Part shown: in pieces, positions 10,401-21,629 of the stretch | Layout: every line of letters starts with the position of its first letter | How positions within the stretch are numbered: the first letter of the stretch is position 1 | From: Tuctoria greenei | Taxonomy: Eukaryota; Streptophyta; Magnoliopsida; Poales; Poaceae | Reading direction: 5' to 3' | Assembly: GCA_036927565.1 (NCBI GenBank) | Contig: JAYESD010000008.1 | Location: 109,538,279 to 109,602,278 of the forward strand | Length of the DNA: 64,000 nucleotides | The notes under the pieces: model-generated | What the model was told of the DNA's origin: nothing | Database searches by the model: none | The model's input: only the letters and a program-made list of their open reading frames with translations | Made by a program: the position numbers and the translations under genes

Positions 10401-10831
10401 TTGAGAGGCGGGTTGCTGCAAATATTCAGCAAAACGCCAAAGAAGTTGAGCGCCTCGCCCGTGAGAATTCCGAACTGACGGCGGCCAAGAGATCCTTGGA
10501 AGAGGTGAAGAGCCTGAGGACGGCGGACTCCCTGCAGATTTGGGAGTTCCTGGGCAAGGCCAATGATGCGCTGACGCAGATGGGTTTCAGCCCCGTGCGC
10601 CCGGATGATCCGGAGCCGGAGCCGGACCTTGCGCTGCAAGCGTTGAGCGCAGTAGGCAGCAAGCTCTCCAAGGTGGGCGACGTCATCGTGGACAACCTGG
10701 AGGTCGAGGGGCAATCCCTGGCGAGGAACGTCATAGAATATTTGCTGACGTGCTACACCAGCCGGAACCCTCAATTTCCTCTGGACCCGGTGCTTGAAGG
10801 CCCCGTCGAAGGAGAAGGCGAAGCTACCTGA
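7433..10831 (+). CDS. T antisense gene: Transposase_28-like and coiled-coil protein, two exons (7433-8883, 8962-10831)
   Basis: This gene lies on the strand opposite to gag-pol, between pol and the 3' LTR. Exon 1 starts at ATG 7433 (MELGLRESR) in good plant context. Exons 7433-8883 and 8962-10831 total 3,321 bases, exactly 1,107 codons with the stop. Residues about 30-220 match the pattern of the 'putative gypsy type transposon' family (PF04195), with the core GLIPPFSSFFLMLLDFYG, then IFVHFCEMWVGIPP. Residues about 550-660 are a Pro/Glu/Ala repeat (EAPAxEPEV-like). Residues about 750-1000 form a long charged coiled coil. No catalytic motif is visible. It is known that Tat elements carry such extra ORFs, function unknown. 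It has no stop or frameshift, unlike pol beside it. Transcription from its own promoter is inference. Confidence 0.82.
8884..8961 (+). other. Intron of the T antisense gene (78 bp)
   Basis: The donor is GTAATTTTTG, the acceptor is TCCTCTGCAG, and a possible branch site GGCTAAC lies near 8904. The intron is AT-rich between GC-rich exons. Without splicing, frame 1 stops at TAA 8885-8887. With splicing, codon AT+C restores the frame of exon 2 with no stop between 8962 and 10829. Confidence 0.8.
9170..9480 (+). repeat. In-frame short tandem repeat in antisense gene
   Basis: Degenerate units of about 24-33 bases (GAAGCTCCGGCNNNNGAGCCGG) encode EAPAxEP(E/V) peptides. The opposite strand is also open here, but its Ser/Thr/Gly-rich product is a shadow of the repeat. 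Confidence 0.75.
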
Positions 10832-12161
10832 GCCAGCGTATCGGAGGTCGCCCAGAAGGTCGCCGAGTTCTTCCATAGGGTCTAGGACCATCTCTTTAGC
10901 TCTCACTTGTATTTTCTCTTCTTCTTCTTCAATTTTGTAATCCCTTGTCTCCAGATGTAATCTCTTGTCTCCAGATGAATGAAATCCACAAATTTTTGCG
11001 AATTTCATTTTTTGTCTTCAACATCTTTGTCTTCACTTGGCCCCCTGGTAGATGTACACAATTTGATTGTGAACATGTACCAAAAGGATATTGAGTTTTG
11101 TTGAAGACGAATTTTCTTCGAACTTGTAGAATTTAGGTCTGAAGTCTTTGATAGTGAAGTTCCCTTGAAGTTGTCAGAGCTTAGAAGCTCCGGCACTGTC
11201 CATCGTTGGAGCTTAGTAGCTCCGGCAATAGCCTCTATCAACACGTAGAGCATCGATAGTTAGTCCTCCAAGGTGTTGGAGCTTAGTAGCTCCGGCAGTG
11301 ACCTTTACCAACACTTGGTTTGTTGGCAGCAGACTCCATTTACGGGGTCTTCTCACCATCTTTTACTCAGCGCCGACGGTTGACCCCCTTGAGGAGTCGG
11401 AGCTTGGTTAGCTCCGGCTTTTCTCCATCAACGTAGAGTTTATTTTTCCTGCACACTTAAGCCAAGAAAAATAGTAAAATTCGTTCCTTGTCTATAATTT
11501 CGTCGCGGCTTACGATTCTCAAGAAAATTTTAAGTTGAACGCGATTTTAAATACAACTGGTTGCGTTGTCTTTTCTCTTAGATCCAACTGTCCATGAACC
11601 CGCCTTACTTCGGCCTGCCGGGGTGTAGGTAGAGTGGCGTACTTAGGGTGCTTGACCAGGCTAAGTCGATAGCGCACTCCGGCCCTAGATTGGCTTGGCG
11701 GCTTTCAGGCGAGTTGGCCATAAACGATATTTAAATCCAAAAGATCTGACAATTCAACTCGAATCGTATATAAACCGGTCAAAATAAAATTTCTTAAGAA
11801 TTGCACGTCTCTGTTATAGACAAGAAAGAGAAAAATAAAAAAGTCGAGCCTGCTCAAAATGAATGCACGTGGAGTCTATTTCACATGAAGATGTCTTTCA
11901 TTATAGGTCCGAGGTACAGGGGAAACAAGTACACTCTTAGGGTACGGAACCAGGCTAAGTGTGTTTGGTTTCTCGTTTGACCCAGGGTAGTTAGCCACAC
12001 TTTTAGTCCGAAGACTGTGACAAGTGCTGCATGAGCTTTGCAGACCTTTCAGGAAAGGTTCGGCTGCTCTCCCGGAGGAACTACCCGACTCTGTACAATG
12101 ACTCTATAACATACATTTCAAGTTACTTAAGACTCACCTCCGTGGAATTAAGTGTAGAACT
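10832..12161. other. T non-coding spacer between antisense gene and pol
   Basis: On the plus strand this begins with the likely 3' end of the antisense transcript (T-rich, with AATGAA near 10977). From 11165 to 11345 a unit with GTTGGAGCTTAGTAGCTCCGG recurs two to three times. At 11600-12010 sequence related to the D internal repeat appears (GTAGAGTGGCGTACTTAGGG, then ACCAGGCTAAGT). No protein is evident. Confidence 0.6.
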
Positions 12162-14684
12162 TACGGAGGTGCTCGATGTTCCAAGGATTTGGGAGAGGTG
12201 TCCCATCCTCGGTAGCCAAGCGAACGCTTCTGGGACGGGATACTTTGATCACTCGAAAGGGCCCCTCCTAGCCGGGGGAGAGTTTGTTTAACCCTTCTCT
12301 GGATAGTATTCTCCGTAGCACCAGATCGCCTTCCTCGAGCTGTCGGTTGTGTACATGCCGCTGGTGATAACGCCGTAGAGCTTGGCGATATCGGGCATTC
12401 CGAACAGCTGCTTGGCACCTTCCCTCCTCGAGGAGGTCTAGGTCTTCGCGCCGGAGCTGGTCATGCGCGGCTTCATCGAAGGTCCAGACCCGGAGCGAAC
12501 CCAAGGTGATTTCCGGAGGAAGGATTGCTTCAGCTCCGTACACCAGAAAGAAAGGTGTTTCTCCGGTTGACCGGTTTGGAGAAGTCCTGTTGGCCCATAG
12601 AGTAGGCAGAAGCTCTTCGATCCAATTGGCTCCGTGCTTTTTCAAGCGCTCATAGGTGCGCGTTTTGAGTCCTTTAAGGATTTCTGCATTTTCTCTCTCG
12701 GCTTGGCCATTGCTGGCGGGATGAGCTACGGAAGCGTAGCAAACCTGTATGCCGAGGTCTTCGCAATACCCTTGGAATGCGGAGCTTGTGAATTGAGTCC
12801 CATTATCAGTGATGATCTTGTTTGGGACTCCGAATCTGCTTACAATGGATTGCAGAAATTGATAGCAGATTGCTTGTTGATCGTCACAACTGGAGTTGCT
12901 TCTGGCCACTTGGTGAACTTGTCGATGGCGACGTACAGGAACTTGTAACCTCCGACGGCTCTTGGGAAGGGTCCCAAGATGTCCATCCCCCACACTGCGA
13001 AGGGCCATGTAGGAGGTATCATTTGTAAGAGCTGAGCAGGTGTATGAATTTGCTTTGCATGAAATTGGCATGCTTCACATTTCTTCACCAGCTTAGTGGC
13101 ATCCTGGAGCGCTGTAGGCCAGTAGAAGCCATGCCGAAAGGCTTTTCCGACCAGCGTGTGGGAAGATGCGTGGTTCTCACACTTGCCTCCATGGATCTCT
13201 GCGAGGAGCTCGTAGCCTTCTTCCCTTGTGATGCACCGCATTAGGATGTCGTTGGCACCGCGCCGGTAGAGATCCCCTTCTACCAGCGTGTATCTTTTAG
13301 CCAATCTGACTACCCGGTCAGCGGATACATCATCCTCAGGAAGGATGTTGTCTTTCAAGTAGTTCCGGATCTCCGAGATCCATGCATCGGAACTGACTTG
13401 AGCATTTGAGTCTTGCGTGCTGGGTTGCTCGGAGCTTCCGGCAGCACCTACGACCCTTGATGGCTGCCATGGTAACAGGGCCATCGGGACCGTCAGCTTT
13501 GGGATGCTGATCTTGCCCCCTTCGTTCAGTTCGGCAGGCTGAACTGTGGGTTTTGACAACCTCCGGACAAAGATTCCGTCAGGAGCCGGAGCTCCGGTTG
13601 ACGCTTTGGTCGAGAGTTCGTCAGCTTCATCGTTGTGGGCACGCTGAACATGGTGGAGGTCTAGGACTTCAAAGTACTTCTGAAGCCTCTGGACTTCAAG
13701 GAGGTAAGCAGCTAGCTGGAGATTATTGCAGGAGCACTCAACCTTCACCTGCTTGATGATGAGCTGTGAATCTCCTTTGACCAGCAGTTGCTTGACACCG
13801 TATGATAGTGCCACCTTTAGTCCGTAGATGAGTGCTTCATACTCCGCCATGTTGTTGGTTGCCTTGAAGTCAAGGTGTACCATGTATTTTACCTTCTCCC
13901 CAGTCGGTGCAAGGAGAAGGATTCCAGCTCTGGCCCCCTGCTTCTGCATGGAGGCATCGAAGTAAAGGGTCCAGTGAGGCTCGGTGAAGGTTGGAACTTG
14001 ATGCTCCTTCTTCTGCTCGCTGGGGCCCCCAGGGTTTGATGGAGAGGGAGTCCATTCCGCCATGAAATCTGCCGACGATTGACTCTTGATTGCTTGTCTC
14101 GAAATGAATTCGAGATCGAACTCAGCCAATTCCGCTGCCCACTTTGCAATATTCCCAGTTGAATTGGGATTATGCAAGATCGCTCGAAGTGGATAGGAGG
14201 TCACCACCGAGACTTTGTGAGCTTGGAAGTAGTGTCGGAGCTTCCTGGAGGCAATAAGAACTGCATAAAGCAGCTTATGCACCTCTAGGTATCGAGTCTT
14301 GGCATCATGTAATACTTCACTGATGAAGTATACCGGGCGTTGAATGGTCCAGACCCTCCCGGTGGGGTCCGGAGCTTTCTCTCTATTGATCTGGACCCTG
14401 TCGGAGGAGTCCAGATTCTCTTCGGGGACCTCCAGGTTCTCGCTGGAGGAACCCGGAGCTTCTTCAGAAATGACCTGGACCCTCTCGGAGGGGTCTAGGT
14501 CTTCTGAAGAGACTTCTTGCGGATTTTGAGTCTGGAAGTTGGGACCCAGACTCACTTTAAGGGACTTCTGGACCCTCCTGAAGGGGTCTGGATTCCTGAG
14601 TATGGGGTAGTTCTGGTCTCTCCGCAACCAGAACCATACTGACAACTTTGTCAGTAGCTGAAATGTAAAGCAACAAAGGCTCAC
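12162..14684 (-). pseudogene. T pol: RNase H, archaeal-type RNase H and integrase (broken)
   Basis: It would remove RNA from the RNA-DNA hybrid and insert cDNA. In minus order: an acidic linker (about 14570-14340), the RT-type RNase H with YLEVHKLLYAVLIASRKL and connection, then a second RNase H of archaeal type (WTLYFDASMQKQGARAG, NNMAEYEALIYGL, GDSQLI). Two RNase H domains are a Tat hallmark. Integrase follows, with an HHCC-type CEACQFHAK, then the triad D in WGMDILGP, D in IITDNGTQF and E in NGQAERENAEIL, all present. A frameshift near 12840-13070 separates the first D from the second. A stop near 12268 precedes the last codons, which end near 12162. It is inactive as read, yet its catalytic residues are intact. 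Confidence 0.87.
14340..14570 (-). repeat. Acidic repeat linker inside T pol
   Basis: Minus-strand translation gives repeated modules of the type NLDSSDRVQINREKAPDP, DLDPSERVQVISEEAPG, and weaker copies. They lie between the RT thumb and the RNase H block YFISEVLHDAKTRYLEV, where related elements have a short linker. The DNA unit is about 90-110 bases and degenerate. Confidence 0.6.
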
Positions 14685-15689
14685 CAGGGTTTGGAGCTAC
14701 CAGAATTGGTAGGGTGGTGAGGAACTGTTTCAGCTCCTGGAATGCCTTCTCTGCTTCTTCGGACCATTGGAATGGTCCGGACTTCCTCAACAACTTGAAG
14801 AAGGGAAGTGCCCGTTCCGCCAGTCTTGATATGAACCGGCTGAGGGCTGCTAGACAGCCAATTAACTTTTGGACGTCTTTGATGCGGGTTGGTGGCCGCA
14901 TGTCTTCAATGGCTTTTATCTTCACCGGATTAGCCTCTATGCCCCTGTGACTTACCAGGAAAACAAGAAGTTTTCTGGAGCTACCCCGAAGACACACTTG
15001 TCTGGGTTTAGCTTCGTGCGGGTGGCCCGCAGCTTGTCGAAGACAGCCTGCAAGGTGTCCAAGAGGGACTCCTTGTTCTTGACCTTGACCATGATGTCAT
15101 CGACGTACACTTCCACTATGTCTCTGATGAGTTCTTCAAAAGTTTTGTACATAGCTCGTACAAAAGTTGAAGCTGCATTCTTGAGACCAAATGGCATGGC
15201 TGTGTAACAATACAATCCATCTACTGTGATGAATGAAGTATGCTCTTCATCCTCCCTAGACATCCTGATTTGATGATACCCATAATATGCGTATAGGAAA
15301 CACAGTAACTCACACCCGGAGGTGGAATCCACTATCTGATCTATTCTAGGTTGTGGGAATGGATCTTTCGGACATGCCTTATTCAGTGTGGTGTAGTCGA
15401 TGCACATCCGAAGCTTCCCGCCGGCCTTGGGCACAACGACTGGGTTCGCCAACCATTTTGGATGGAAGACTTCTCGGATGAATCTGGCTTCGAGCACCTT
15501 CTTCACTCCTTGTCAGATGAAGTTCTGCCGCTCTACGGATTGCTTCCGAGGCTTCTGATGCACAGGTCGAGCATCGGGGTAAATCTTCAGATTGTGCTCA
15601 ATCACTTCCCTGGGGATCCCAGGCATTTGTGACGGTTGCCAGGCAAATACGTCAACATTAGCCCGGAGGAAAGTGATGAGCGCGAGTTC
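14557..15689 (-). pseudogene. T pol: reverse transcriptase (broken)
   Basis: It would copy element RNA to DNA in the cytoplasmic particle. In the same frame as gag-protease after a TAG at 15690-15692, the minus strand runs through FLRANVDVFAWQPSQMPGIP, a TGA near 15512, then FHPKWLANPVVVPKAGGKLR, LNKACPKDPFPQPRID and AMPFGLKNAASTFVRAM. The active site YVDDIMVK has its YVDD codons at 15096-15107. A one-base frameshift near 14970 (in FLVFLVSHRGIEANP) moves the thumb region to another frame, and a second change near 14560-14680 leads to the RNase H frame. One residue run (LCFLYAYYGYHQI) replaces the usual SFLDAYSGYHQI, losing the first catalytic Asp. Confidence 0.87.
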
Positions 15690-18107
15690 CTATTTGTCGT
15701 TCAACCCTCCCGATATACGGGTGGTTTGAGCGGCATCGGAACCAATTTGGACGACTTTGATGGGAATGTCGGTGTCGCCGCTTGGCTGCACACGGGGTGC
15801 AGAGGTTGAGCCTCGTTGACGAATGCTCGGGGGTTTCGGAGCTTGCTCCTGTCTGGAGTCCTCCTCTTGCACCGTGGTGAGTGCATTTAGCTCCTCCAGA
15901 GCAGTTACTCCGGCGGTGCGATCTCCGCGGACCCGAAGAACGCCTACTGGTGTAGGCATCTTCAACACCAGGTATCCATAATGGGCAGCTGCCATAAATT
16001 TGTATAGGGCATGTCTACCCAAGATGGCGTTGAATGGTAAGTTGATCTGAGCAACGTCGAAGACCAACTTCTCGGTGCGATACTTCTCACGTGTCCCGAA
16101 GGTAACGGGGAGAGTTATAGCTCCGAGTGGGGTAATGGCCCCCGGACCTACTCCGGAGAAAGGTCGAGAGGGCTGGAGATCCGAAGGTCGGAGCTGAAGT
16201 TTGGTAAAATCTTCAAAGCTTATGAGGTTCAGTGCCGAACCTCCGTCCACCATAACATGATGGAGCTGGATGTTATTGATGGTGGGAGATACCATCAAAG
16301 GTAACTGTCCAGCTCCGACCATGCTTCGAGGACAGTCCGAAGCATCGAAAGTGATGGATGTGTCCATCCACTTTCGATGTGGCTCCGGTCTAGCTGTAGG
16401 AGCTACATCGGCCATATCCCGCCGCATTGTCTTGATGACGCGACGGGAGGTGATGTCCCATGATCCACCAAAAATGGTGTTCATGGTTTTCCGACGCTCA
16501 TTGTCAGAGACGTCAGAGCCATCGTCAACGGAGGTGTAGACAACCTTCAAGACCTTTTTGGGGTCCTGAAACCCTAACTCCTCTTCAGCCGGAGCTTCAT
16601 CGACCTTCTGTTTTCCTTCCCTCTGTCGGAAAGGAGACCCTTCCCGGCGCTTGCTGTAGCGCTCGGCAAGGTTTTGGACCTCTCGGCAGTCTTCCAAACC
16701 GTGGCTGCCCGTTTTGTGAATGGGACACCACACTTTGGGTTTGCCGCCGTCTTCGGAAGACGGTCGAGGTCGCTTCTCGGGGCGTGGCCCCCGACCACCA
16801 GGAGTTGCAGCAGCTGCAATGTTGGATGTGCTGGCCAACGGCTTCTTCTTGCCGTTGGCCTTCTTTTTCTTCTTGCCACCTCCGGAGGTAGCGGCTTCTT
16901 CTTTGGAGGATTTCTTGTGATCCTCCGAGGCTGGTTTGGAGTGCATTTCATAGACCTCCGCAGCTCTGGCACATTTGTCTGCCAGGCTGAAGAGTTCCGT
17001 GACGCTGGTGATCTCTTTGATCGCCAGCTTCTCCAACATCTTCTTGTCCCGTACGCCCTGTCTGAATGCCACAATGACTGAAGCGCTTGAGATAGAAGGG
17101 ATTGTGTTGCGTACCTGAGAGAACCTCTGGATGAAGGACCGCAAAGATTCTCCCCCTTTTTGCACGACCGCAAAAAGGTCCAGTTCAGTGCCTGGTCGGG
17201 TGTATGAACTCCCGAAGTTGGCAGTGAACTGACGGCACAGCTCCTCCCAACTGTTGATAGAGTTGGGTGGAAGGCTCATAAAACAGGACCTGGCGGTCCC
17301 GGTTAAGGCCACGGGAAAGTAATTGGCCATTACAGCCTCGTTTCCTCCAGCTGCCAAGATTGCAGTTGAGTATATCTGAAGGAATTCGGCGGGGTTGACA
17401 GTCCCGTCGAATTTTTCCGGCAGGTGTGGCCGGAACTTCTGTGGCCATCTAACCATGCGCAGGTGCATGGCTAGGGCTGAACAGCCTCCTCCTACTCCTT
17501 CCAGAGTAGAAAGGTCCTAAGCTTCCCGTCTTTCACGAGCACGCTCGATATGGACACGGCCATCCTGTTGGCGGTATCGGCGATCAAGCTCTGCCCGGAG
17601 GTCATGAGTCGAAAGCCTGGATACCGTATGGGTGCGTCGTGCCCCAGAGGGCAACGACGTCACCTGCTGTGACGCAGATTGTCTCCTGTTGTTGGAGACG
17701 TGCGGACCAAGTCTTCCAGACAAAGTCCGTCGCTGCGACGGGGCTCGTCCCAAAGGAGGAGGACCCTGGTTGTTGAGGCGTTCGGTCGCTGCTGCGACCA
17801 AATGCTCCACATCGGCCCTCCACTGCTCCATTGCATCTCGAGATGCGTCCGGAGGTGGTGGTCGTTGGAGAAGAGCACGCGCTGCATGGAGCACGGGGTC
17901 CGAGTGGTCATGACTTGCCGATGCAGTAAGTGACACCGGCGCACCATCACGTTGCCCAACACAATTTGCTGGAGAAGATGGTGGTGGTGGGAGTGTGGCT
18001 CCTGCTGGTGCCGAGGCTCCTGGTGGTGGCTGCCTGTTGGAGGGATTGCCCCCAACAGCCTGAGCAGCAGGTTGACCGTTGGATGATCCAGCCGCGGAGT
18101 TCACCAT
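15690..18107 (-). pseudogene. T gag-protease
   Basis: It starts at the ATG complement 18105-18107 (MVNSAAGSSNG). The first 196 codons are a Pro/Ala-rich leader ending in a TAG at 17517-17519. Translation then continues in the same frame with MHLRMVRWPQKFRPHLPEKF, FLQIYSTAILAAGG and SWEELCRQFTANF (gag core). A Lys-rich stretch and the knuckle CPIHKTGSHGLEDC (CX2HX4HX4C) follow. The protease has MVDGGSALNLI and NAILGRHAL; the DGG in place of DSG/DTG is usual in Tat-type proteases. The frame closes with TAG at 15690-15692 before RT. Apart from the TAG at 17517, which the truncated copy also has, this part is open. Confidence 0.87.
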
Positions 18108-18121
18108 TCTCGAAAATCTCA

Positions 18122-18143
18122 GGCGCCCCTACCTGGCACGCCA
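18122..18143 (-). other. T primer-binding site (right copy)
   Basis: The minus strand reads TGGCGTGCCAGGTAGGGGCG, two bases past the LTR end, identical to 6042-6063. It is the functional primer site of the complete unit. Confidence 0.78.
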
Positions 18144-18145
18144 AC

Positions 18146-18980
18146 TGTCGACTGTCGGAGTCGGCAGATCTCCTGACACTGCTAAAGTGTTGAAGGAGTT
18201 TGTGGTTCGGTGTGGGCGCGCGAAGACTCAAGAAGGTGAATTGCGATTTAACACAGGAGACACTAGGATTTACGTGGTTCGGGCCGCCTGAGCGTAATAC
18301 CCTACTCCACGGGTGTGTTGGTGTTGTATTAGTTCGTCACGTATGATCTCCACGTCTGTGTACGTGTGTCCCCGTGTGTATCGTCAGCCTGTCCTTTTAT
18401 AGTACAAGGACAGGCCGTTACAAGCTGGCCTGGCCCGACATGTGGCCCCGGCGGTTACTAGTATTGATACACTATTAATTGTTGTTAATAATCCTGTAAC
18501 GGGCTCCGACAGTGCCGTTACGGGTGTTAAGATTGTCTGTTTAAGTGTCATTAATATGGCATTAATGACATTTAATCGGGTCTTGAAGTCCTTGGCTCTC
18601 CTTTGAGGATCCGGAGCCGTTACAAGATCTTCCGGAGGTTAGGGGCTGCTAGCTCCGACGTTTGGACATGTGGCAGCTCCGGAGCTTGCTGTGGGAAGCA
18701 AGTAGCTCCGGAGCTATCTGACACGTGTCAGGTCTGGAGCTTCTCTCGGTCAGGGGTTAAGTCCAGAGGTGCCATTTCAGTACTTGGTCCGGAGCTTCCC
18801 CCTTGCGGGCGGTAGCTCCGGTTTGGCAGTACACGTGGCGACCTAGGGATTAACCATGTTGGAGAAGCAGGTCCGGTTATGTCTGGCAAGTGGGCCTCCG
18901 AGGGTCTTCAATCCGTGTAGACGGCCTTCCCTCGAGATCTTTGTAACCTCAGGGGGTGTACAGTTTTTAGGGTACCGACA
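18146..18980 (-). repeat. T 5' LTR, right copy (835 bp)
   Basis: It is the same length as 6066-6900 with about twenty differences by eye. TATA box at 18393-18402 (minus). The AGCTCCGGAGCT palindromes lie at 18675-18686 and 18704-18715. The right flank ATATT followed by TCTCATGTATC resumes the A1 LTR. Confidence 0.92.
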
Positions 18981-18985
18981 ATATT

Positions 18986-19016
18986 TCTCATGTATCATTC
19001 TTTCCCATTTTGACTT
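18986..19016 (+). repeat. A1 5' LTR, part 2 of 3
   Basis: Only 31 bases remain between the T and D insertions. CTCATGTATC...GACTT aligns with the A2 LTR at about 49550-49585 (CTCATGTATC...GACTA), which shows that T and D hit the same LTR about 30 bases apart. Its last five bases, GACTT, are the D target duplication. Confidence 0.8.
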
Positions 19017-19878
19017 TATTGATATCCTATAAACAGGGTACCCCCGCATATAAGGAAGACAAGACCTTGAGTCCCATCTCCCATGAGGGGAGGTACCCAG
19101 AGGCTACCACATGTCCCGCAGCTCCAGACCTGCCTCCATGCTAAAGGGGGGGGGGAGGAGGGCTCCAGTGCAGCCACGTGTCTCGTGGCGCTGGAGCTGC
19201 CTCCCTCCTAATGGTGGCTCCAGTGCTACCACGTGTCCCGCGGCGCCGGACATGCCTCCGTGCTAAGGGTGGCTCCGGTGCTGCCACGTGTCCCGTAGCT
19301 CCAGACCTGCCTCCCTGCCAAGGGTGGCTCCGTCACTTCCATGTGCTTCGCAGCTCCTGACCTTCAGGGCTCCCGTGTCCCGCAGCTCCAGACCTGCCTT
19401 CCCGCTAAGGGTGGCCCCGGTGCTGCCAGTTGTCCCATAGCTCCGAAACTGCCTCCCTGCCAAGGGTGGCTCCGGTGCTGCCACATACTCCACAACTCTG
19501 AACTTGACATCCCCGCTGGAGGGCTCCGATGCTGCCACATGACGCGCGGTTCATGAATGAAATCTGTGCACTCGAGACCACATTAACGCGCCTTCAAAAC
19601 AACATTAATGCATCATGAAGACCACGCCATCAATACACAATACTACGCTATCAAGATCCGTTAACATATAATGAAGACCATGTTAATATGTTATCAAGAA
19701 CCATTAACATGCCTTCAAGACCATGTTAATGCATTTTGAAAACCAGCAAACCCAGGGCCACCTATCGGGCCCCGATCACAATGTAAGTTGTCGGCCTTAG
19801 GCATATAAAAGGATCGAGCAGCCACCGATAGATGCAGACTCAATCCACTCACGTCAACCTACACTCACTCATGAGAGA
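19017..19878 (+). repeat. D left-arm 5' LTR, first part
   Basis: It starts TATTGATATCC, a mutated form of TGTTGGTACCC seen at 42384. U3 contains a tandem array (19085-19545) of about 55-bp units such as GCTGCCACGTGTCCCGTAGC. A set of ATTAATGC/GTTAATG words follows at 19570-19740. A TATA box (TATAAAAG, 19804-19811) precedes the point where K1 entered. The sequence continues at 40858 after the AGAGA duplication. Confidence 0.85.
19804..19811 (+). promoter_or_regulatory. TATA box of D left arm
   Basis: TATAAAAG on the plus strand. The right-arm counterpart on the minus strand is 45957-45968 (GCATATAAAAGG). Confidence 0.6.
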
Positions 19879-21629
19879 TGTGACACCTGGTCCCAAAAAT
19901 GAACCAAGTGAACACATATGTGTGCCCAAGATGTTCAACACACATGCACGAGTGCATTCACAAATAGTATACAGAAAATTACCACAGAACAAGATTAATT
20001 AACCAAATTTTATTGCACAAACCATATCATCCTCGAATACAAGTTCTAATGAATATTAATGACAAGTTTATCTAATGCAGCGGAAATAAACTAATTAAGC
20101 AACTAAACAGCTAGGCAGCATAAGCGATAGGGTAGCACAGCTCCAATCAACACCACAAACAAAGCTGACGGTAGACATGGCCTATAACTCGTATTATCAC
20201 CATTAAACTCCCAGTCCTCACCAGCAACTGTTGGGGGGGGGGGGTGATTGCAAGAGTGAGTACATGTCGTACTCAGCAAGTGTGGAAAGTATGACATGTG
20301 GCTGATTCAAATGACGAATATAATAATGGTTGAGTGCTGAAAAGTACATTAAAACATTTGAAAAGCAATATAATGTATGTATATGAAATAAACCCATCAT
20401 AAACCATGTAGTTATCATAATACCAGTCCATATTTCATATCCATCATCATATACCAATATCCATATTCAATACCAGAATTCAATTCATAACCATTCATAA
20501 CCATAATACCAACCATAATCATCCCGAATCCCAATTGTCCTCTAATCATGTGAGGGTCCAAGTTGCTCATAACCGAGAGCACGACTATCATGATAGTTTT
20601 AGACACACTCTGTAGAGGTTGTACCGCTTTACCCATGTGTTTGTGATTTCATCACCTTTCAATGACTATAGAATCTCAATTATGCCGTCTCGCACTTCCG
20701 TAGGTGTGTGGCTAATAGATCAAAAAATAGCCTTTACAAAGGGATTACTAGCCTATTTAGACCCATTCAACCAAGGGCCTCCTCTTGAGCCATTCGGATC
20801 CCAGGGTAGTCCCACCTATCATCAACATACCCAATCCGACTGCCCCTTCCCCGAGCATCCTTAATGGTCCAAGTAGCATTGGCAAAGGCCTAATTAATTA
20901 GCTACGCCGCACCCATAGTTGGCCTCGTGGTGGCACTATAAATCCTGGATGGTTGCTTCACGAACCGGTCCTTAGATCTAAAGTAAGTAAACCACCATAC
21001 ATCCAACCCAAACACATACCAGGCTTGCTTAGATCACCCATTACAGTATCATATTCAACCAGTTCATGTCAACCACAATATAATTAATGCATAATTAAAT
21101 TAAGTGGTGTTGTTGTTCTTCCATCCCAATTAATTAAGCAAAGCAAAAAGGCAAAAATCCCCTCCCGAATCTCTACCATATATCCTAGGTGACAAGGGTG
21201 TTTAAAAAAACTAGTAAACATCCTACCATAGGATTCCCATCAAAATTGACACAAGCATGCAGTTTTGCAAACAAAACATTTATTTCAAAACAGGATCAAT
21301 ATGCTTCAAGGACTCTTGCCTTGTTCTTGGGATTGATTCGAGTGAAAGACTTCAAACTTTTGGTGCTGGAGATCCTCCACGACACTCTCTAGCGCAAATC
21401 CGTCTAATCCGCACAATAAACACACAAGACAAGAAACACAATCAAAGAGTGCACAAATATTACTCAATATGACATGATATGCATAATTGATGCAAATGCA
21501 AGGTAGAACTTGTTAATAGATTGCTTTCAATGATCACTAACTAGTTCTAATAGATTTTAACAAGTTTATACAGGTTTGGATTTATTAGATCTACTTTTAG
21601 AATCAATTCAACACAATTTAGTCAGCAAA

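Larger units (their letters stand above)
5107..18980 (-). mobile_element. T: Tat-lineage Ty3/gypsy element with tandem-derived end
   Basis: In minus-strand order: LTR (18980-18146), primer site, gag-protease, RT, two RNase H domains, integrase, a spacer, an antisense gene (plus strand 7433-10831), polypurine tract, LTR (6900-6066). A second primer site and gag start follow (6063-5121), then a 13-14 base LTR stub at 5107. The target duplication is GTATT (5102-5106) and ATATT (18981-18985), one mismatch, and the A1 LTR sequence continues across it. Dual RNase H, the CX2HX4HX4C gag knuckle, the DGG protease motif and the antisense ORF together place it in the Tat group (RIRE2/Grande-like). Confidence 0.88.

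Noticed and set aside
9893..11008. Minus-strand frame of 371 codons opposite the coiled-coil exon
   Set aside because: Leu-rich mirror of Glu/Lys codons in the antisense gene, a common artefact in GC-rich coding DNA.
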